Part shown: positions 1 to 6,085 of the stretch, piece after piece | Numbering within the stretch: the first letter of the stretch is position 1 | Layout: the number at the start of each line of letters is the position of its first letter | Assembly: GCA_023389045.1 (NCBI GenBank) | Contig: JAEWEZ010000137.1 | Location: forward strand, 1-10,956 | Direction of reading: 5' to 3' | Source: Actinomycetes bacterium | GTDB lineage: Bacteria; Actinomycetota; Actinomycetes; Actinomycetales; Dermabacteraceae | DNA length: 10,956 nt | Notes under the pieces: generated by a model | The model's database searches: none | Seen by the model: the letters and a program-made list of their open reading frames with translations, nothing else | What the model was told of the DNA's origin: nothing | Made by a program: the position numbers and the translations under genes

Positions 1-1732
1 TGTTCGTCAGCTTCTTCTCCTTGGTGATGTTGACGTCCATGTCCTCATTGCGGGAGTTCTCCCCCACCACTTGGCCCTCGTAGACCTCGGAGGTCGGCTC
101 CACGAAGAAGGAACCGCGCTCCTGCAGGTTGATCATCGCGTAAGGCGTGACCGAGCCGGCACGGTCTGCCACCAGCGAACCGGTGTTGCGGAACTCGATC
201 GGCCCCATCCACGGCGCGAAACCATCGGAGTAGGAGGAGGCGATGCCGTTACCCCGGGTTTCGGTCAGGAAGCGGGTACGGAAGCCGATCAGACCGCGGG
301 AGGGCACCACGAACTCCATGCGCACCCAGCCGGAGCCGTGATTGCTCATGGTTTCCATGCGGCCCTTCCGGGAGGCCATCAGCTGGGTGACGGTGCCGAG
401 GTATTCCTCGGGCACATCCACAATCATGCGCTCGACGGGTTCGTGCACCACTCCATCGACGGTGCGGGTCAGCACGGTGGGCTTGCCCACGGTCAGTTCG
501 AAGCCTTCGCGGCGCATCTGCTCGACGAGGATCGCGAGGGCCAGTTCACCGCGGCCCTGCACCTCCCAGGCGTCGGGGCGGTCGGTGGGCAGCACGCGCA
601 GGGACACGTTGCCCACGAGTTCGCTGTCCAGACGGTCCTTCACCTGGCGGGCGGTGAGTTTGTGGCCCTTGCCGTTCTTGCCGGCGAGCGGGGAGGTGTT
701 GATCCCGATGGTCATGGAGATCGCGGGTTCATCCACCGTGATCAGCGGCAGCGGATGCGGGTCGTTCACATCGGCGAGGGTCTCGCCAATCATGATCTCG
801 GGGATGCCGGCCACGGCCACGATGTCGCCGGGGCGGGCCGGGCGGGTCATCGGTTCACGCTTGAGGCCCTTGGTTTCGAGCAGTTCGGTGATCTTCACGG
901 TCTTGGTTTCACCGTGCTGGGTGCACCAGGCCACCTGCTGGCCCTTGACGAGTTCGCCGCTCTTGATGCGCAGCAGCGCGATACGCCCCAGGAACGGGGA
1001 GGCGTCGAGGTTGGTCACATGGGCCTGCAGCGGCATCTCGTCGTCGTAGGACGGGGCCGGGATCGACTCGATGATCGTCTTGAAGACGGCCTCGACCGTG
1101 GTTTCCTCCGGCAGGGTGCCATCGGCCGGGCGGGTCAGGGAGGCGCGGCCGGCTTTGCCGGAGGCGTACACCACCGGCACATCCAGCACCGCGTCCACAT
1201 CCACGTGCGGGTCTTCCTCGGCGAGGTCCGAGGCGAGGCCGAGCAGCAGGTCGGTGGATTCTTCGACGACCTCTTCGATGCGCGCATCGGGGCGGTCCAC
1301 CTTGTTGACCACGAGGATCACGGGCAGACGGGCCGCCAGGGCCTTGCGCAGCACGAAACGGGTCTGCGGGAGCGGCCCCTCGGAGGAGTCCACCAGCAGC
1401 ACCACACCGTCAACCATCGACAGGCCGCGCTCCACCTCGCCGCCGAAGTCGGCGTGACCGGGGGTGTCGATCACGTTGATGGTGATGCCATCGGCTTCCC
1501 CGGCGGCAGCGGCAGAGGGGCCGGTGTAGCGGATCGCCGTGTTCTTCGCGAGGATCGTGATGCCCTTTTCGCGCTCCAGTTCACCGGAGTCCATGGCGCG
1601 CTCATCGACCTTGTCGTGGTCGCCGAAGGCGCCGCCCTGGCGCAGCATGGCATCCACCAGGGTGGTTTTGCCGTGGTCAACGTGGGCGACGATCGCGACG
1701 TTACGCAGATCGGTGCGGTGGCGAAGAGTCAT
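1..1732 (-). CDS. typA: Ribosome-associated translational GTPase TypA/BipA (C-terminus cut by window edge)
   Basis: TypA/BipA is an EF-G-like GTPase that binds the 70S ribosome and supports ribosome assembly and stress or cold adaptation. Visible from the start: G1 AHVDHGKTT (residues 16-24), the G2 region with EREKGITI (53-60), G3 DTPGHADFGGEVERG (89-103) and G4 NKVDR (143-147). A short Gly/Ala-rich insert lies at about 71-82, between G2 and G3. The middle carries the beta-barrel and domain III, and the end reads EGQVVGENSR then VNITKEKKLTN, the characteristic TypA C-terminal block. About 577 codons are present; the family is usually about 610-640 residues, so only a few dozen are missing beyond position 1. 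The ATG at 1730-1732 is chosen because it starts the conserved N-terminus directly. No good Shine-Dalgarno precedes it. It lies on the same strand as the ABC operon upstream but is separated by a terminator, so it probably has its own promoter. Identity is very secure. Confidence 0.96.
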   Translation of the reverse strand, partial: MTLRHRTDLRNVAIVAHVDHGKTTLVDAMLRQGGAFGDHDKVDERAMDSGELEREKGITILAKNTAIRYTGPSAAAAGEADGITINVIDTPGHADFGGEVERGLSMVDGVVLLVDSSEGPLPQTRFVLRKALAARLPVILVVNKVDRPDARIEEVVEESTDLLLGLASDLAEEDPHVDVDAVLDVPVVYASGKAGRASLTRPADGTLPEETTVEAVFKTIIESIPAPSYDDEMPLQAHVTNLDASPFLGRIALLRIKSGELVKGQQVAWCTQHGETKTVKITELLETKGLKREPMTRPARPGDIVAVAGIPEIMIGETLADVNDPHPLPLITVDEPAISMTIGINTSPLAGKNGKGHKLTARQVKDRLDSELVGNVSLRVLPTDRPDAWEVQGRGELALAILVEQMRREGFELTVGKPTVLTRTVDGVVHEPVERMIVDVPEEYLGTVTQLMASRKGRMETMSNHGSGWVRMEFVVPSRGLIGFRTRFLTETRGNGIASSYSDGFAPWMGPIEFRNTGSLVADRAGSVTPYAMINLQERGSFFVEPTSEVYEGQVVGENSRNEDMDVNITKEKKLTN

Positions 1733-1827
1733 GCGGGGCTGCTCAATTCGGATCGGCGAAAAGGATGAAGGTCCGTGGCAGCGAGGGCGCACGCGTGCAC
1801 GTGCGGCACGCTCCCGGGGCCCGGATG

Positions 1828-1833
1828 ATCGTA
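1828..1833 (-). promoter_or_regulatory. Candidate -10 element for typA
   Basis: On the minus strand TACGAT fits the actinobacterial TAnnnT pattern. It would give a leader of roughly 90 nt to the typA ATG. The -35 region (TGTGCA, 17 nt upstream) is a poor match, so this is only a candidate. Between it and the gene is the self-complementary stretch GCACGCGTGCACGTGC at 1789-1804, made of two overlapping palindromes. Confidence 0.25.
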
Positions 1834-1906
1834 CCGCCCGCACTGCAGCCTGCACACGGCCAGCGGATGTGACGTCCGCAGGGGCCGCCTCCGGTCGCGC
1901 CTGATA

Positions 1907-1937
1907 GGGGCAGGCCTGCGTGGTGCAGGCCTGCCCC
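1907..1937 (-). terminator. Hairpin terminator after the ABC-transporter operon
   Basis: A perfect 13-bp inverted repeat (1907-1919 pairs with 1925-1937; arm GGGGCAGGCCTGC) with a 5-nt loop lies between the ATPase stop codon and the typA start. It lacks a clear U-tract, as is common in high-GC actinobacteria, so strand assignment rests on gene context: it lies downstream of the minus-strand operon. Confidence 0.75.
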
Positions 1938-2033
1938 GTCAGACACTCTCGGTGAGACCTCTCAGTCGGACCCTTCCGGTCAGACCTTCCCGGTGAGATC
2001 TCCCGGTGAGGCCCTTCTGGTCAGGCCCGCTCG
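1938..2033. repeat. Seven degenerate 13-14 nt tandem repeats covering the oppDF stop codon
   Basis: Plus-strand units begin at 1938, 1952, 1965, 1979, 1993, 2006 and 2020, with spacings 14, 13, 14, 14, 13 and 14. Each starts GTCAG or GTGAG (one GTCGG) followed by a pyrimidine-rich half; the consensus is about GTSAGRCCYTYCCG. The last unit (2020-2033) contains the TGA stop and final codons of the ATPase gene, so the array appears to have grown outward from the gene end. It stops exactly at the terminator hairpin. Period and copy boundaries were read by eye. Confidence 0.7.
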
Positions 2034-3988
2034 GACTGTGCCAGCGGATCCAGGGGTTCCTGATCGCCGCGAGCGGTGAGCTCTTCCGCTGCCGCTTCGC
2101 GTTCCCCACCCGCTGCCTGCTCGGCAAGCTCCACGTGGATCGTCTCCGAACCGGCCAGCGGGATCGACCCACCCGGAATCGCAGCCAGCAGACGGCGCGT
2201 GTACTCCTGCTGCGGAGCGTGGAAAACGTCGTCGGTCGCCCCCTGCTCCACCACACGGCCCTTTTCCATCACCAGGGTGCGGTCCGCGATCTGACGCACC
2301 ACCGCGAGGTCATGCGTAATGAACAGGTAGGAGAGACCGAGCTCAGCCTGCAGGTCATTGAGGAGTTCCAGCACCTGGGCCTGCACCAGCACGTCCAGGG
2401 CCGAGACCGCTTCATCGCAAACAACCACCTCGGGGTCGAGGGCGAGGGCGCGAGCAATCGCCACGCGCTGGCGCTGGCCGCCGGAGAGTTCATTGGGGAA
2501 GCGACGCATCATCGAGGCCGGCAAGGAGACCTTGTCCAGCAGGTCACGCACGCGCGCTTCCCGGCTGCGGGAATCCCCCACACCGTGCAGGCGCAGCGGC
2601 TCCTCGATGGTGCGGTAGATGGAGTACATCGGGTCGAGGGTGCCGTAGGGGTTCTGGAAGATCGGCTGCATCTGACGGCGCAGCAGCATCATCTCCCGAC
2701 GGTTCAGGGTGGAAACGTCCCGCCCGTTGAACAACACCCGTCCCGAGGTCGGGTCCAACAGTCGCAGCACCATCTGCGCCACCGTCGATTTACCCGAACC
2801 GGATTCGCCCACGATCGCAGTGGTGGTTCCGCGCTTGAGATCGAAGGACACATCATCCACGGCCGTGAAGGGCGTGGAGGTGAACGGCGCCTTCCCGCGG
2901 ATGCGGAACACCTTGGTCAGGTTCTCGGCACGGATCACCACATCCTCGGGAACGTCCTTGCCGGCGCCACCGAGTTCATGCCCGGCGGCGATCTCGGCAC
3001 GGTGATGCTCCACCGCGTGCTCACGAGCCAGTTCACGCACCGCCGCGCGCTCCTTCGTGGAGACCAGGCGGCGGGAACTGAGCGAGGGCGCCGAGGCGAT
3101 CAGACGCTGCGTGTACGGATGCTGCGGGCGCTGCAGAATCTCCAGCGCCGGACCGGATTCGACGATCCGCCCCTTGTACATCACGACCAGGTGCTGGGCG
3201 CGTTCAGCCGCGAGGCCGAGGTCATGCGTGATGAGCAGAACGGCGGTGCCAAGTTCAGCGGTGAGGGTGTCGAGGTGATCGAGGATCTGCTGCTGCACGG
3301 TCACATCGAGCGCACTCGTGGGCTCATCGGCGATCAGCAGGGAGGGCCGGGCCGCGAGGCCCATCGCGATCAGGGCACGCTGGCGCATACCGCCGGAGAA
3401 CTCATGCGGGTACTGGCCGGCGCGGCGCTGCGCATCCGGCAGGCCTGCCTCCTCCATGAGTTCGACGGCGCGCTGCGCGGCCGCCCGGCCACGGGCCACC
3501 CCATTGGCTTCGACGGCTTCGCGGATCTGCGCGCCCACTTTCCACAGCGGGTTGAGGTTAGACATCGGGTCCTGCGGAACCAGGCCGATCTCGCTACCGC
3601 GCAGGGCCAGGATTTCGCGGTTGCTAACCTGGGCGATGTCCTGACCGCGGAAGATGATCTGGCCGGAACGCACCGAGCCGTTACGCGGCAGCAGACGGGC
3701 AATGGCCATGGCGGTCGTGGACTTGCCCGAACCGGACTCGCCCACAATCGCCACGGTTTCACCGGGGTACACGTCGAAGGAGGCGCCACGCACCGCCTTC
3801 ACCGGGCCATGCGAGGTCGCGAAATCAATATCGAGATCGCGGATGCTGAGCAGCGGCTCAGCCGGAGTGTTCCCGCTGGAGGCAGCGCCGGGCTGGGCCG
3901 CTGACTGTGCCTCAGTCTCTGCCTTGGCCTGGGCCTTGGACTGTGCCTGCGAGGCGTCTTTCGGGGTGCGGGGTGCGGCAGCGTTCAT
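2021..3988 (-). CDS. oppDF: Fused two-domain peptide ABC transporter ATPase (OppD-OppF/DppD-DppF type)
   Basis: Cytoplasmic ATPase that powers the OppB/OppC importer. The 655 residues hold two complete nucleotide-binding domains. NBD1: Walker A GESGSGKS (83-90), signature FSGGMRQRA (197-205), Walker B LLIADEP (217-223) and switch His255 in THD. NBD2: Walker A 394-401, signature LSGGQRQRV (501-509), Walker B VVVCDE (521-526) and switch His559. After NBD1, QHPYTQRLIASAP (289-301) is the oligopeptide-ATPase C-terminal motif; NBD2 has the similar QEYTRRLLAAIP (594-605). Both sites keep their catalytic residues, so both look active. The first 45 or so residues are an Ala/Gln/Lys-rich, probably disordered tail, and the last 40 are acidic. 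The ATG overlaps the oppC stop by 4 nt (ATGA), indicating translational coupling. Fused OppD-OppF proteins are a known architecture. The substrate (oligopeptide, dipeptide or similar) cannot be read from the ATPase. Confidence 0.95.
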   Translation of the reverse strand: MNAAAPRTPKDASQAQSKAQAKAETEAQSAAQPGAASSGNTPAEPLLSIRDLDIDFATSHGPVKAVRGASFDVYPGETVAIVGESGSGKSTTAMAIARLLPRNGSVRSGQIIFRGQDIAQVSNREILALRGSEIGLVPQDPMSNLNPLWKVGAQIREAVEANGVARGRAAAQRAVELMEEAGLPDAQRRAGQYPHEFSGGMRQRALIAMGLAARPSLLIADEPTSALDVTVQQQILDHLDTLTAELGTAVLLITHDLGLAAERAQHLVVMYKGRIVESGPALEILQRPQHPYTQRLIASAPSLSSRRLVSTKERAAVRELAREHAVEHHRAEIAAGHELGGAGKDVPEDVVIRAENLTKVFRIRGKAPFTSTPFTAVDDVSFDLKRGTTTAIVGESGSGKSTVAQMVLRLLDPTSGRVLFNGRDVSTLNRREMMLLRRQMQPIFQNPYGTLDPMYSIYRTIEEPLRLHGVGDSRSREARVRDLLDKVSLPASMMRRFPNELSGGQRQRVAIARALALDPEVVVCDEAVSALDVLVQAQVLELLNDLQAELGLSYLFITHDLAVVRQIADRTLVMEKGRVVEQGATDDVFHAPQQEYTRRLLAAIPGGSIPLAGSETIHVELAEQAAGGEREAAAEELTARGDQEPLDPLAQSERA

Positions 3989-4938
3989 CGCTTCCTCGCC
4001 TTCGGGTCGAGCGCGTCACGCAGCGCGTCACCGAGCATGATGAAGCTCAGCACGCAGACGGCGAGCGCGGCCGACGGGTAGAACAGCATCATCGGGACGG
4101 TGCGCAGGGCCGGGCGGGCATCGGCAATATCAGAGCCCCAGGAAACGGCACCGGTGCCCAGTCCCAGGAAGGCCAGCGTCGCCTCAGCCACGATGAACAC
4201 ACCCAGGTTCACGGTGGCGGTCACGATCACCGGTGCAATCGCATTGGGCAGCACATGCTTGAGCAGAATCGAGAACCTGCCAGCGCCCAGCGCCGTGGAA
4301 GCGGTGATGAAGTCTTGGCTTTTCACCGAGATCACGGCGCCGCGCATAATGCGCGCGACGTTCGTCCAGCCAAACACGCCAAGGATCGCGGCCACGGTGA
4401 TCACGTTGATCTTCCCCTGCAGGGTCGTGAACAGCACGATCGCGCCGAGAACCATCGGCAGGGCGAAGAAGATGTCGGTGACACGGGAGAGAACCTCATC
4501 CACCCAGCCGCCGAGATAGCCGGCGATCGCGCCGAGCGCTCCGCCGAGCAGGGTCGAAATGAGCATCGCGGTGAAGCCAACGATCAGAGAGGTGCGGGTG
4601 CCGTAGATGACGCGCGCCCACACGTCGTACCCCTGTCGGGTAGTGCCCAGCAGGTGCTCCCCGTCCGGCGGCCGGTTCGCGACCGCGAGGTTGCCGTAGC
4701 GGGGATCGTGGGAGGTGAACAGCTGCGGAACCGCGGTGACCACCAGGAGGAAGAGGATCAGCAGCACCGAGATGATGAAGACGGGGTTGCGGATCAGGCT
4801 GCGCGCAGCATCGGCCCACATGGAACGCGGCGCGGCGGTGGTATTGACCGCATCGACCTCCTGCAGCGGAGTTTCGTCGATGGGCGCAACAACGTGCTCA
4901 TGCACGGGACGGGAACTGGTGCGGATGTCACTTCGCAT
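3985..4938 (-). CDS. oppC: Peptide ABC transporter permease, OppC/DppC family
   Basis: Second membrane subunit of the importer, pairing with OppB to form the substrate channel. The 317 residues show a cytoplasmic N-terminus of about 50 residues, then TM1 (about 53-70), an external segment with HLLGTTRQGYDVWARVIYGTRTSL (95-118, the OppC-type motif) and five further hydrophobic segments. The EAA coupling loop lies at about 203-232 (SQDFITASTALGAG, then KHVLPN) and should dock on OppDF. It ends ALRDALDPKARKR, a normal family C-terminus. The ATG at 4936-4938 overlaps the oppB stop by 11 nt, with GAGGA 7-8 nt upstream on the minus strand. Its own stop shares ATGA with oppDF. The N-terminal tail is longer than the minimum; Met40 is a possible internal start, but the Shine-Dalgarno favours the one chosen. 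Confidence 0.95.
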   Translation of the reverse strand: MRSDIRTSSRPVHEHVVAPIDETPLQEVDAVNTTAAPRSMWADAARSLIRNPVFIISVLLILFLLVVTAVPQLFTSHDPRYGNLAVANRPPDGEHLLGTTRQGYDVWARVIYGTRTSLIVGFTAMLISTLLGGALGAIAGYLGGWVDEVLSRVTDIFFALPMVLGAIVLFTTLQGKINVITVAAILGVFGWTNVARIMRGAVISVKSQDFITASTALGAGRFSILLKHVLPNAIAPVIVTATVNLGVFIVAEATLAFLGLGTGAVSWGSDIADARPALRTVPMMLFYPSAALAVCVLSFIMLGDALRDALDPKARKR

Positions 4939-5857
4939 AGCGGATCCTCGGGTCGAGCACGGCGTAGAGCAGGTCCACGATCAGGTTCGCGAGCAGGAAG
5001 ATCATCACCAGCATCGTGACGATGGAGACGACCTTGGGGCTCTCGGAATCGTTGATCGCACGGAACAGGATCGAGCCGACGCCATTGATGTTGTAGATGC
5101 CTTCGGTGACGATCGCGCCACCCATCAGCGCACCCAGGTCGGCACCGACGAAGGTGACCACGGGGATCAGGGAGTTGCGCAGGATGTGCTTGGAGACCAC
5201 TCCCCCGCGGCTGAGGCCCTTCGCGGTGGCGGTGCGCACGTGATCGGCGGTGGCGGCTTCGGCCACGGAGGTGCGGGTCAGGCGCAGCACGTAGGCGAAG
5301 GAGACGATGCCGAGCACGGCGCCGGGAACCAGCAGGTGCTGCCAGGAGGGGTCGCGGCCCACATTGATGGGGGCGATGCGCAGTTCCACACCGAGCACGT
5401 ACTGGGCAACGAAGCCGATCACGAAGGTCGGCACCGCGATGACGACGAGGGAGACGCCCAGCAGGGTGGTGTCGATCCAGGTGCCCTTGCGCAGGCCGGC
5501 GATAACGCCGGCGGCCACGCCAAGGATGGACTCAATGACCACGGCGATGATGGCGAGGCGGAAGGTGGCCGGGAAGGCCTGGCGGATTTCCTCGATGATG
5601 GGGCGTCCGTTGAAGCCGACGCCGAAGTCGCCGCGGAGCACATCGGCCACGTAAATCAACCACTGCACGAGCACCGGCTTATCCAGGTTGTACTGCTCGC
5701 GCAGCTGCTGCTGCACCGCCGGGGACAGCGGCTTATCGCCCATGATCGCGAGGATCGGGTCACCGCCGGCGTAGAACGCCATCAGATAGATGATCAGGGT
5801 GGCGCCGAAGAAGACGGGAATCATCTGTAACAGGCGCCGGAGGATGTACCACAGCAC
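4928..5857 (-). CDS. oppB: Peptide ABC transporter permease, OppB/DppB family (GTG start)
   Basis: First membrane subunit of the importer. The 309 residues begin MLWYILRRLLQMIPVFFG, a typical OppB/DppB N-terminus whose first segment (about 10-29) is a membrane helix. A large external loop carries LSPAVQQQLREQYNLDKP (44-61) and GDFGVGF (76-82), both family hallmarks. Further helices lie at about 98-121, 132-157, 176-193, 229-251 and 276-299. The EAA loop at 199-221 (ADHVRTATAKGLSRGG) and KHILRNSLIPVVT (223-235) form the ATPase docking site. It ends YAVLDPRIRYAK, as the family does. The GTG start (5855-5857) is preceded by AAGGTGA at 5861-5867. It heads a tightly coupled oppB-oppC-oppDF unit. 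The binding-protein gene is 228 bp upstream, behind a terminator, so this unit may be expressed at a lower level or from its own promoter. Confidence 0.95.
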   Translation of the reverse strand: MLWYILRRLLQMIPVFFGATLIIYLMAFYAGGDPILAIMGDKPLSPAVQQQLREQYNLDKPVLVQWLIYVADVLRGDFGVGFNGRPIIEEIRQAFPATFRLAIIAVVIESILGVAAGVIAGLRKGTWIDTTLLGVSLVVIAVPTFVIGFVAQYVLGVELRIAPINVGRDPSWQHLLVPGAVLGIVSFAYVLRLTRTSVAEAATADHVRTATAKGLSRGGVVSKHILRNSLIPVVTFVGADLGALMGGAIVTEGIYNINGVGSILFRAINDSESPKVVSIVTMLVMIFLLANLIVDLLYAVLDPRIRYAK

Positions 5858-5860
5858 GGT

Positions 5861-5867
5861 TCACCTT
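5861..5867 (-). promoter_or_regulatory. Shine-Dalgarno for the oppB GTG start
   Basis: Minus-strand AAGGTGA ends 3 nt before GTG. It supports the non-ATG start, since the conserved N-terminal helix begins right there and there is no nearby upstream ATG in frame with equal support. Confidence 0.6.
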
Positions 5868-5902
5868 CGGGTTGGGGAGCCTACGGGGCAGGAGGCCGAG
5901 GA

Positions 5903-5930
5903 TCGGTTGTCGTAGGTTTCGTCGGTTTCG
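5903..5930. repeat. Three tandem 9-10 nt units in the oppA-oppB gap
   Basis: Plus-strand units TCGGTTGTCG, TAGGTTTCG and TCGGTTTCG lie head to tail in the leader of oppB. A small hairpin (GGCTAC, four G, GTAGCC; 5943-5958) sits upstream of them in the transcript. No function is evident; they could be operator half-sites or leader structure. Confidence 0.4.
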
Positions 5931-5995
5931 CAGTGTCATGGCGGCTACGGGGGTAGCCACCGGGAGGGAGCCGGGGCGCACGGTGTCCGGGCGTG

Positions 5996-6023
5996 AGACT
6001 AGCAGCATGGAGGCCGTTGTCCG
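5996..6023 (-). promoter_or_regulatory. Candidate internal promoter for oppBC-oppDF
   Basis: On the minus strand CGGACA (6018-6023, 4 of 6 to TTGACA) is followed after 16 nt by TAGTCT (5996-6001, fits TAnnnT). It lies just past the terminator hairpin that follows the binding-protein gene, where a promoter for the permease and ATPase genes would be expected. Prediction from short motifs only. Confidence 0.3.
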
Positions 6024-6040
6024 CTACTGCCCCGGGCATG

Positions 6041-6078
6041 CCGCCGCGCGGGAGCCGGTCTCGACTCCCGCGCGGCGG
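6041..6078 (-). terminator. Hairpin terminator or attenuator after the binding-protein gene
   Basis: A perfect 14-bp GC-rich inverted repeat (6041-6054 pairs with 6065-6078; arm CCGCCGCGCGGGAG) with a 10-nt loop begins 7 nt past the stop of the substrate-binding protein. There is no U-tract. The position, inside a transporter operon right after the binding-protein gene, matches the known arrangement in which a stem-loop lowers downstream expression or stabilises the upstream mRNA. Confidence 0.75.
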
Positions 6079-6085
6079 TCAGCGA

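Noticed and set aside
71..1768. 565-codon open frame on the plus strand
   Set aside because: Exact antisense of typA; the typA frame carries all GTPase motifs. The antisense reading is rich in His, Gly, Arg and Gln with no recognisable domain, as expected from GC-biased third positions.
1739..2256. Small minus-strand open frames across the typA-oppDF gap
   Set aside because: They run through the terminator and the tandem repeat; the apparent GLTGR-like repeats in the protein are only the DNA repeat read in frame.
2006..3904. 632-codon open frame on the plus strand
   Set aside because: Antisense shadow of the OppDF gene, whose two NBDs with full Walker and signature motifs are on the minus strand.
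3907..5830. Two open frames of about 370 codons on the plus strand
   Set aside because: Antisense to the two permease genes; composition is His/Asp/Gly/Arg-rich with no family resemblance.
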